Assembly (NCBI GenBank): GCA_035771175.1
Contig: CM069612.1
Location: 28,654,150-28,718,149 of the forward strand
Direction of reading: 5' to 3'
DNA: 64,000 bases
Source of the DNA: Paratinospora sagittata
Lineage: Eukaryota > Streptophyta > Magnoliopsida > Ranunculales > Menispermaceae
The notes below the pieces were generated by a model. That model was not told where the DNA came from, did not search any database, and saw only the letters and a list, made by a program, of their open reading frames with translations. Position numbers and translations under genes: made by a program. Each line of letters begins with the position of its first letter. The stretch's first letter is position 1. Shown in pieces: positions 23,101-32,450 of this stretch.

Positions 23101-26100
23101 AGGTTGGGGAAGAGAAGTCACATGAGAAAAGCAAAGAGTTTGAAACCCTTAAGAATAGTGTATATTGAGCCAAACTTGAATTGAATTGATTGAGAATTAT
23201 TGGTCTGCGGCAGTAATTGTTAGTTTTTGGACTAATGCCATTCACATATCCTTATATGATCTTTTATTTTTTTTTCCAGGTTCATAAAGATCAACGCTTA
23301 AGTACAGCTGGTGAGTTTACCATCACAGCTATTTTCATATCAGGGTTTTTTTTTACCGAATTAGTTAAATTAAAAGAACAGACTTTTCTTTGTCATTCAT
23401 TTTTTTGGAAAAAACGGGAAGAGAACATGTAACATTATCAACTGGGGAATAATCAATGCAGCTCTTCATGATTTTGTGCTTCCAATATTTTTGCTAAAAT
23501 CTGACCTAACCTATTAATTTGACTCCAATCAGTGACATCAAATCTCTGATCTCTAAGATTCGACACAATTAATGACATCAACTATCCTTCTTGTTGTCCT
23601 TACCTAATAATGATGTACTTTTTGCCTGTTGATCATGTATCCTGCTGGATAGCCATTGGGCACCTTTGATGTATTCTTTTTAGTCCCTTGTACTCTTATT
23701 ACGTTTTACCAATTAATAAATGTTTTTCTCCACAGATTCCAGCCCTTCCCTGGTAAGATATGATAATGGAATCCATGTGGATAAATCATCTAAAACTTCG
23801 TCGAATGGTGCATCCTGTGCTAGTCATGTCCCCTTGCCAATCAAACCTAATGAACAGGATATGGAGAAGTCAACTTCAGCAGACATCTTATCATTTGAGG
23901 CTCCTGCTTTAGATGTTTCAAATTCTTGTTCAGCAGTTGTAAATATGAGTTCACGGTCATGTGCCAGTCCATCAGTATCACCAACTGGCTCCCTTGCTTT
24001 AAAAAATTCAGTTTCTAACTCTGGTGTTAAGGTAAGACAAATCCTTTAGTGATGCCGTGCTTCTATGTAGCTGTCGGGTACCTATTCTTGCTATTATTGT
24101 ATGTTGTTGAGTTGAAAGACAATCTATTTGATTTTTCTATTGTCTTACCATCATGGTACTGCACTATTGATAATTTTAACTGTGAATACTTTTTACTATC
24201 CAGAATCAAGTGATATTAGAAATTATGGGGATCATACCCTTTTTACATTTTGCTTCAAAAATTTCTGTCAGCTTTATGGTTTGGACTGGTGAACCATTAA
24301 CTGAATAAGCTAAACTTTCACTAATTTTTCCTAATAATATTCATTAAATTCTTGGAACACATTTTTAACTTCATCTATTGTATTACTTGTGTAGGAATTC
24401 AAGCTCAATCCTGGAGCAAAAACCTTCTTTCCCGTATTATCTGCTCCTAGATCAGCAACCCCTCCTGCAACAACAACAACGGTTGTGAGTATGCCTTACG
24501 TCCAAAGCAGCGCCCCTCTGATACCAGTCGCTGTGGCACAGCCAGAAATAGGGATCAGCCCTTTCACACCCCGTCCATCTTTACCTATAAAGTTTGTACC
24601 ATACAATACATTGGTTGCTTTAAATGGTGACAATGGCCCTCAATATTCCCAACCTGTACGTTTGTTGTTTTTTACTTTTTGCCCAACTTTTGATATTTAA
24701 TCACATAATAGTCTCTTATCTTAATTTGCATGATAATGGTAAGAGCTTATGGATGCTCCTTAAGTTTACTTTCATCTTTCACTTGGTAATACTTATTTGA
24801 TTCTCTTTTTCGGTCATAGATTGTTGGGCGCGGGGGAAGCATGCCACCGCCAGTTAGATATGCTGGTCAATATAATCCTGTTCAAGCAGGACCCACCTTT
24901 GTTCATCCAAACTCTCAACCTGTGAGTATGATATCTTATCTATGCTGCATGTTAAAAGTGATGAGTCCTGAGGTTCTCTTAATATTTAGTTGAAAACAGG
25001 ATCGTAACACTTTATCTGTGTTTACTTTGAATGTTCAGCAGATGATTTTTGTTTTTTTGTTCCTTCTCAGGTTATGGTTGGTCGTTTAGGACAGCTTGTT
25101 TACATGCATCCAGTTTCAAATGTAAGATGCCACCGAGGATTATAACTGCATGACATGAAATAGCAATACAATGATTATTATCAGTATGTGGTTGAATAAT
25201 TGAATACTACTTTAAAGTATGGTGAATGCTTAAGGTTTCTCGTGATTGCTCAATTATATTAGATTCTGTGATCTGTCTTTTCAAATTGCGAATAACATAA
25301 ATGCACTATAGTGCCTATTTTATATACGCCCTTAAATCTGCATAAATTTATATCTCAAGTTAGAGTATGAAGCAATAAATGGACTCTTGCCTTCCACTCA
25401 ATTTTTATTTTTGGATTTATGTGGAATTGTTGTCAATAAAAGTATACTCAATGATTTTATTTGCGAATTGACCGACTTTTTTTTATCGTTATTTTTGAAG
25501 GATGCAATCCCAGGTTCAGCTCCTCCCTCACAAGTATCTGCCTGTCCTCTCTTGACATCTCAGGTCCCTTTGCTGAAGCAGCAAGGTAATAACTTTAACT
25601 AGTACAATCAAAATAATGCCGGCTCTTAGATGTGATTCTTACCGTTGAATAGCAGAAACCATTCGGCACCACATCCTCATCCATTCATGATGCAATTCAG
25701 ACATTGAATTTTTAATGAATATGAAACAACAAGCCATACATCAAATATAAATGTCAATATGGAAAAGTTAACAATACAAGGAATACCAACCCTTTGGGTA
25801 GAACTTATTGATCGGTTAGACTCGTAAGGTTTTGGCATTTGGAGATTCTAGATTTATGATATGCCTAATTCCACATTTCAAGTCTCAAAGATTCAATGCA
25901 GGGTTTGGATCTGTTTTTCCTGTTCAAGTGACTCTTCTTTAACAACATTTCATGCCAACTTCTAACTTGAGCTACCCATGTGTTTAATTTTTAGGAACTA
26001 CGGCAAACCAGGCAGTGCCAGTATGCATGACTCATCCAAATTTTGTAACTGGAGTGCAACAACCTTTTGCTGTGGCAAGTCAAATCCCATTCTCACAGCC

Positions 26101-26170
26101 TCCCTTCTCTGCCGTTAGACCTATTGCAGTTCCGACCACCAACGGTCCCTTCAGCAGTAAGTTCATCTGA
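20114..26170 (+). CDS. Ataxin-2-like PABP-interacting protein (SM-ATX + PAM2), 13 exons, 568 aa
   Basis: Likely a poly(A)-binding-protein partner in mRNA control. Exons: 20114-20285, 20703-20824, 20930-21108, 22708-22834, 22949-22992, 23099-23159, 23280-23310, 23736-24031, 24395-24655, 24820-24921, 25071-25121, 25501-25585, 25995-26170; phases close exactly. Residues about 18-105 form the ataxin-2 SM-like fold (LFSTMCIVGLPVDVQV, GSVYSGVLHTACFDKDYGIV, VDTLVILSTDLVQIVAK). Residues 346-362 (FKLNPGAKTFFPVLSAP) fit the PAM2 consensus LNPxAxxFxP, which binds the PABC/MLLE domain. No LsmAD domain is visible between them. The rest is Ser/Pro-rich and low in complexity. Intron 2 uses a GC donor (AAG|GCATGA). 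I start at ATG 20114; a GTG lies in frame upstream. The end is less sure: 'gtaagt' at 26158 could be a donor rather than part of the last codons. It resembles Arabidopsis At5g54920/At4g26990 from memory. Confidence 0.85.
20825..20929 (+). other. GC-AG intron of the ataxin-2-like gene
   Basis: The exon ends ...GTA GCC AAG and the intron starts GCATGA and ends TGTAG. The phase-0 join VAK|GLLLPAEG keeps the frame and the SM-ATX domain; the nearest GT upstream would delete conserved VAK. Confidence 0.7.
21140..21318 (+). mobile_element. LINE reverse-transcriptase C-terminal fragment, intron 3
   Basis: Translates as RGRGRPPKIIWTEIIKKN, then LALDRVE*RKRIHVA, the conserved C-terminal block of plant RTE/L1-like LINEs. 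It ends in the typical tail 'gggaaaaggcttagttgagt'. One stop is visible. Sense orientation to the host gene. Confidence 0.75.
21448..21560 (-). mobile_element. SINE remnant (Au-like family), intron 3
   Basis: 'gtgcacgaggctcccaccat' and 'tgcaaggtttgggg' followed by 'tagattcgaactc' (B-box on the minus strand) follow the common plant tRNA-derived SINE pattern. Fragmentary. Confidence 0.45.
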
Positions 26171-27159
26171 GTTCATATCCTGTGTTAACCACACCATAAT
26201 TTTGAATAGTGAGATTTGGGTAGGAGTTCAAGTCAGAATGACTAATCTTTTGTAGAAGTCCAATCAGTGGTGAAGCTTTTTGTTAAACAATATTGTAGTC
26301 AGATTTCTATGAAGGAACCAACATTTTTGTGATCATTCGATTTGGATTATTATAGTATACATTATGATTGTGAAGGTACCCTTGTTTTCTATCAAGTTGT
26401 CATAAAATTTTGGGCATAATATATGTTCATCTTCTTCTCTGAAGGTTGGTGGTTGCAGAGTTTGACACAGTTTTTTTGTTTTTATTTTTATTTTTATTGT
26501 TTGGCTACCAATAATTGCATTTGTCAATTTCTCAGGAAAACTGAGGATGCACTTTGAACATAATGTAATATTTAGAATCTATTAACAGCCCTCTTTAACA
26601 TGGAGGTACTTAAAGTTGCTGCTTTGAAATGCTTGCCTTTGCAATTCAACCATCGAAGCAAGAAGATACATTCATATCACCTGAACGACTTATAATAATA
26701 AAAAAAAAAAAAAAAAAAAAAAAATCCTGCGCCTTTTCCATAGCTTCATTCACTCGAAATTAATCCTAAAGCAAGCAATAGAGATTTCACTGTTCAACAA
26801 GACAATTTAAGTTTATCACCAACTGCTAAGTAGAGCTTAGCGGCAAGGCAACGCCAAGAGCAGATGTAAGAGTTAGGCTTTTCCCTGAGACTTGAAGGCA
26901 TCAAATATGAAATTAGATGGTAGTCTTGAAAAACTTTTTTTCAAAAAAAAAAAAAAAGAAGAGTCAAGAAAAAACGAAACAAGGGGCCATAGTCAATGTT
27001 TATAATTACAAAATAGTTAAAAGCTCTATCACTATCCTGAGAAGACCTAACTATGTTGTAAAAATCCGTCCAAGCAACTGTTAGCAATAAGCTTCTGTCA
27101 TCAGTAGTAGGAATTACTCCCATTTAGAATTTGAATCAATGGTAAGACATTGTATGCTC

Positions 27160-28608
27160 TTAGTTGCTCCCAGCATTTTGCAGCTCTGTCACTGAATCTG
27201 TATTGCTCGGTTCACAGGAATTCAGCTGTGATTGTGCTCCAAGCGCAGCATGCCCGGAAACAAGATTCTCATGCTTGGCTGGTGCAGCAGAATTCGAGAT
27301 TTTATGTTCAGCCACATTTTCATGAAGCACGGAATGTGGTAAAACTGACACAGCTTCTCTCTGAGGAATCTCTAACGGAGGATGAGTGGTAAGCTTAGAG
27401 GGTTCATCCGTCTTGGTTGCCCCATCTGCTTCACTTTGTGAGGAATGGAAAGTCTCGGCTGGAATCCGAGACTCTGGTTGAGGATTGCAATGTTCCTCAG
27501 ATGTTGGGCCCTCTGGCAACACCTTCATTGATTCTGTGATTGGTCCCGTGGCCAAGGCTGGTGGTGCAGTAGCTGTGGGAGTTTTATCCACTCCAACAGT
27601 TTGGTGATTCAGTTCAACATCAATCAGCTGATCTTGCTTTTGAGATCCCACTTGCTGGTGTTCAGCGTCTGTGAATAGATCCAGTGACATCACAGATGAT
27701 TTTTTTGGTTCTGATTTTGAACCCTTAGATGTGCCTCCATCGCCTAAAATACCTGACACGGATGAAGAATCAACTTCTGGCAATTGACCCTGTTTTACGG
27801 CAGGTTCCTTCTGAAGTTCAGATTGAGCGGCTTGCTGGTCAGAGAGAACAGGGTCCTTAGTGGCATCACCAAGACCCCCTCCTATAACTTCAGTGTCTTT
27901 TTCTTGAGAAGAAACTTGAATAACCTTACTAGTATCATTCAACTGCCCTGTAGAATATAAGGAAACAGAATTCAGGCTTTTGTCCTCTGCTTGCTGCAAG
28001 GTTGCTGGGGTGGTTGCTTCAGGAAATAATTTAGTGTCTTCTTGGGCCCCTTTTGAAGTTATGGGAGTGATGTTAATAGGCGGTGATACCTTTGCAGGAA
28101 GAGAACCCTCAATCCTCTGCTGGAGCTCACTCTTTTGCTCATATTGACTAGTAGAGCCACGCACTTGGATGGTCGGTGAGCTCACTGCAGAGAGGGGAAT
28201 CTCAAATCTTTTTGACATCTTGACATGCGGCGCAACATCGTTTGCCCCAGAAACTGGAACTGATAACCCTGGTGCAAACACAACCCCCCTCAGAGTAGTG
28301 TCGGTATCACCTACCCTAACAGTGAGCAAATATCCAGCATCAAATGACCCATCCAAAACACCAGAGACTACCTGTCCCACCAATGTGTTATCAGGTTGAT
28401 TAGATGGATTTACTTTTCTGCGCTGGTTTCTTGTCATCACATCAGGTCTAGGTGTGGCAGACGCCTTCTCAACCATCACATCCGGTCTCGGTGCGGTAGA
28501 CACCTTCTCAACATTTATCTGACCATCCTTCCGAGGACGACCCCTCTTACGCTTCATGGGGAAAGTTTGTGGAGCAGCAGGACTGGTCCCTTGATTCTCT
28601 TGGCTCAT
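27160..28608 (-). CDS. AT-hook motif protein with a plant-specific conserved domain, 482 aa
   Basis: A probable nuclear DNA-binding protein. One coding exon with an uninterrupted frame. Residues 18-28 (MKRKRGRPRKD) form a canonical AT-hook with the GRP core. Two 13-residue units follow, VEKVSTAPRPDVM and VEKASATPRPDVM, a recent 39-bp duplication. Residues about 74-133 (LVGQVVSGVLDGSFDAGYLL, TLRGVVFAPG, ...HVKMSKR) are the conserved block of this plant family. The remaining ~350 residues are acidic, Ser/Gln-rich and look disordered. The start ATG is followed closely by the AT-hook and preceded by a stop in the leader. A 2.16-kb intron (30810 to 28653) interrupts the 5'UTR. Convergent with the ataxin-2-like gene. 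The architecture resembles Arabidopsis At5g54930 from memory; its function is not known. Confidence 0.88.
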   Translation of the reverse strand: MSQENQGTSPAAPQTFPMKRKRGRPRKDGQINVEKVSTAPRPDVMVEKASATPRPDVMTRNQRRKVNPSNQPDNTLVGQVVSGVLDGSFDAGYLLTVRVGDTDTTLRGVVFAPGLSVPVSGANDVAPHVKMSKRFEIPLSAVSSPTIQVRGSTSQYEQKSELQQRIEGSLPAKVSPPINITPITSKGAQEDTKLFPEATTPATLQQAEDKSLNSVSLYSTGQLNDTSKVIQVSSQEKDTEVIGGGLGDATKDPVLSDQQAAQSELQKEPAVKQGQLPEVDSSSVSGILGDGGTSKGSKSEPKKSSVMSLDLFTDAEHQQVGSQKQDQLIDVELNHQTVGVDKTPTATAPPALATGPITESMKVLPEGPTSEEHCNPQPESRIPAETFHSSQSEADGATKTDEPSKLTTHPPLEIPQREAVSVLPHSVLHENVAEHKISNSAAPAKHENLVSGHAALGAQSQLNSCEPSNTDSVTELQNAGSN

Positions 28609-29165
28609 TGTTAAAGAATCAATGCAAAACTCAGCCTCTCAAACAGTTTAGACCTGCCAAACAATAATTAATACAATTAACCTTCTTTCTTTGATAACTA
28701 TGATGCTATAAACTTGCCAACACAAAATCTAGATTAAAGCAAAACATGCAGAGACACAATTCCCTCCAGCCATCGGTCCTACTTGAAGATCAGCGAAATC
28801 AGCTCAAGTTAGCTTCAGGGAAATCAAGGAGAAGGCCCAAAAAAAAATGATGACATCAGTATTCAGTCATCGACGACACCAAGATTGACTACATCACATC
28901 CCAATTAAATATGGCATTAGTGCATCATATTACTAGGTGGTGAATAAGTGTCATAACTAAGCTCCTTTGTACTAGAGTGATGAGCCAGTGCACTCCTACT
29001 ATTTTGTGGGAAAATGATGTCATGACCGAGATTCTCTGTACTAGAGATGGGCCTCTCTTGGTTCAACAGTCATGCATAGCTGCATATTGGCCTCTGCTTG
29101 ACCATGTTTGTAGTAACATGACTATAGGTAAATAAGGCAATAATAACTTTAAGGACAGCTTCTTC

Positions 29166-29491
29166 TTGCAGTGATCTCAACTCAAGCATTTATAAAAAAC
29201 AGATCAAATTCACAATATCCAATAGGAACAATGACCTGAAATTCACAATAAAAAAAGAACTTCTTGATATGGCTTACTCATTGACAAAGGAAATCTTCAG
29301 GATTATCATTCGGATCTCTTTTCTTCACTTTCCTCTACGCTGCTTGTATTATAGAGGAAAGTGAAGAAAAGAGATCCGAATGATAATTCTGAAGATTTCC
29401 TTTGTCAATGAGTAAGCCATATCAAGAAGCTCTTTTTTTATAGTGAATTTGATCTGTTTTTTTATAAATGCTTGAGTTAAGATCACTGCAA
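29166..29491. repeat. Long inverted repeat (hairpin): 80-bp near-perfect stem, 16-nt loop, outer arms
   Basis: Inner arms 29257-29336 and 29353-29432 are reverse complements at 78 of 80 positions, around a 16-nt loop at 29337-29352. Outer arms (29166-29211 and about 29444-29491) continue the pairing, with about 33 nt extra on the left side near 29212-29245. It lies in the AT-hook 5'UTR intron. It could be a foldback transposon, a young MIR/siRNA locus or an inverted duplication. Confidence 0.93.
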
Positions 29492-29493
29492 TG

Positions 29494-29512
29494 CCTGACA
29501 GAGGCTGTCAGG
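29494..29512. repeat. Perfect palindrome CCTGACAG-AGG-CTGTCAGG
   Basis: Eight-bp arms with a 3-nt spacer, directly beside the long hairpin. May be an element edge or a protein-binding dyad. Confidence 0.8.
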
Positions 29513-30835
29513 ATCTTCAACCTAGTGTGGCTACCATAAAATTACAACATTAATCCAATTAAAAAGAGTAAAGAGTGGTTGAAATTGAGTTTAGCTACTT
29601 TTTTCACATCAAAGGAATATACGGAGAATAAAAAATAAAGCCTATTAAGAAATACAAATATTGCACATGGTCATATAGATAAAAAGGGTGTGGAAATAAT
29701 ATCCTATCATAAAAGTAAGTATCTATGAAGGGTATATCACTATGGCACAAAAAGTTGTAGCGTGGGGACATGAATGAAGCTAAGGTCATGGAATCACATT
29801 AGAACCAAAAAGCAAGAAGTAGCAATATAGCAGATGAAAGTGTGAACATGGGATCAACAAAAGTTATGAAACGTGTGAGAAAAACTGTCACCAAATATTC
29901 ATAAAAAAGAAGAATTATTGTAAATTCAAATTTGATCCGAAATGCACTCAATTGTTTTCCATCATCAAGAGTTTAAACATAGAAAACATAGAAAACATTA
30001 AAATAAAATAAAATAAATAAACTTCCTTATGATTCTTATGAAAAATCTTATAATCTGTCTTTCGAGCATCACAAATCAAGGAAAACAAACTCCCCAAATA
30101 CCAGAATCTTGTGGTCTCTTATGTAATGTACCCAAGAAAAAAAGAGGTTATGCTGCTCTATTGCCTTTTGCAGCTTTTTCCAATGATTCTAGATTATCTA
30201 TTAGCGTTGACATGCCAAGCAAATGACAGCTACGTTGACGTTGCTTAATGATAGTCACCACTGATAGGATACCATTCTTTTCGTCTCCATAACTCCCTAC
30301 AACTAGCCCACTCTACACCAAGCCGATTAAAAGTTCAAGAACCAACTGATTCTACAAGAAGACAAAAGAGGTAGAGCATTTTTTTCAAGTATATTTTGCC
30401 TCTCATTCCCATTGGGTTTATTCTCTAACACTAGATCAATAGTTACTGTTTCATTCAATACCTATATACATATATATATACCAAGAGTTAGCAGTTGCAT
30501 ACTTGATGAATGAACCCTAAAACAACTAGCATCCAGCCATTAAAATATAACCTTTCCTCATACAAATCACTCCAGCTCCAAGCTCTTCCTTCTCTTGCAT
30601 AAGAATCTTACATTCGTATCAAAACCCTAAAAGTTCATAAGCAGCAAGAAAAACCACAATAGAAAATATTGAAACCACAACTCTTCTATTCGCATCAAAA
30701 CCCCTAAAAGCGAACTGATAATATCCCCCACATTAACCACAAAATGATAAAAAGAAGAAAAAAAAAAGATGTGATAAACAACAAAGAAATTAGGTTTTCG
30801 AAATACTTACCTCCCGTTTTCTTCACCTCCGGCGT

Positions 30836-30845
30836 AAAACCCTAG
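30836..30845 (-). promoter_or_regulatory. Telo-box in AT-hook gene leader
   Basis: CTAGGGTTTT on the minus strand, within the inferred leader exon of the AT-hook gene. A comparable box precedes RBP45. Confidence 0.45.
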
Positions 30846-30959
30846 ATCCGCTTTTCCTTCACCGTAGAGAACAAATAACAACAACGAAAACCTAATAAAT
30901 TTTTTAGAGAGCGATCGATGATTCTAAGTTTCTAACTTGGATTTGATTTCCTATTTGGG

Positions 30960-32450
30960 TTTTTACTGCCATCAAACACGGAATTAACGATTCGTGTTAC
31001 CGTGTTGGTGAGAAGAAAATTATGATTTTTATTATGATTCTATTTGCACAATAAACGAGAAAAATAAAAGGAACAAAGCACACACTTTTATTATTTTGCC
31101 ACGTTTCCTCGAGTTAACTCTGGTTTTTGTTTCCAACCATGGTTGGTGACTTTTCTACACGTGTCTTAATGCTAGGAGATCGGCTACATCTGTTTGGTGT
31201 TTTCTTTCTGTAGCAAAATGTAGCTTAGCGTTTCGAGCTCTGGATCCGTTCTCTGCGGATCTCGAGACGTGTATCTGCTGACTGACCCAGGCCATTTTTC
31301 GAATCTTTGGATGAAATCTTTTTTTTTTTAACTGATATAACAATTATAAAGATTTTCTTTTCCTTTTTTAGAAAAATAGATATGTTTAATAAATAAATTA
31401 ATAATTTAAATTCAATACCTATGAACTAATATACTTAGAGGTATAACTTAAATCAACCAGTGGCAATATTTTCAATTAAAGTGTGTATTTAAAACTATAT
31501 TCTTTGATTACTATCTCTCATACAATGAATTCAACTCATTGTATTAAAAGCTTTTTCATTCTATTATATCATAAGCTAAATCTTTATTTATATTACAATT
31601 AGTTTTATCATTCTCTATAATACATGAGAAATATATATTTTTTCAACTAAATGAGGTAAACTACATAAATCTATTTTATTTTATTTATTATTATTTTTTT
31701 TTTTTGTGATATCCCATTATGTATTCCTACACTCTTCGGATATAGTAAGTCTTTGTTAAAGGTGAAACACAACGATAAACCTCTTCTAACAAAAACACCT
31801 CTAAAAATCGAACCTTAAAACTTATGTACAAGAACGACCTTGAAACTCAACTCTCTCCCACAAGCCAACCACTTATATGGATAAATCTACGTCTTTTAAT
31901 ATGCTCTTAAGTTAGACATTTGAAAACATGCGCAGAGCATAGTTATGACAAAGAAGCTTTGAGTAAGCAGCAATAATCTTGCATGCTGTAAAGATAAAGC
32001 AGTCCTTTTAATTCATTCATATGATAGAGAACACCACAACATTGAGGAACTGATCTTTACATTAAGGACTTCATACTTGTAATTTCAGTTGTTACATGCT
32101 AAGCAACATCTCTTACATAAAAGACCTGGATGATGACAATGTAGAATCTCAGTTCAGCAGCTCTACCTCTTCTTTGGGCCAAAAATTATCTGCTGGATAA
32201 ATAGCCACCTAAAATGACAGATTATGCAATATATATAATAACCTTTGAAATAATTCAAAACAGGCCTTGCAACAGATTTTGTTAGTATAACAGCGGTAAT
32301 CCATGCTTTCTACTAAACCGTGAGCTTATTTCAAATTAGGACACTTCCAAAAGTACCTACAGCTATGCCAAGAGCAAGATATGCAGTGAAGGTGGTAAAT
32401 TAACTATGCTGACTTCTTGATGAATTGAGCTCTTCCATTATAATGGGTCT
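30960..32450. other. Intergenic: AT-hook promoter side and LPAAT 3' end
   Basis: AT-rich sequence with no supported gene; the 31155-31343 frame has no recognisable motif. The LPAAT 3'UTR should occupy the right-hand part. Confidence 0.6.

Larger units (their letters stand above)
28653..30810 (-). other. 5'UTR intron of the AT-hook gene
   Basis: Donor GGGAG|gtaagt at 30811/30810 and acceptor ttggcag|GTCTAA at 28653/28652, leaving 44 nt of leader before the ATG. The leader exon is about 30811-30950. The intron contains the long hairpin at 29.17-29.49 kb and, at 28945-29060, two related ~70-bp units ('gtcataactaag...tgtactagag'). Confidence 0.65.
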
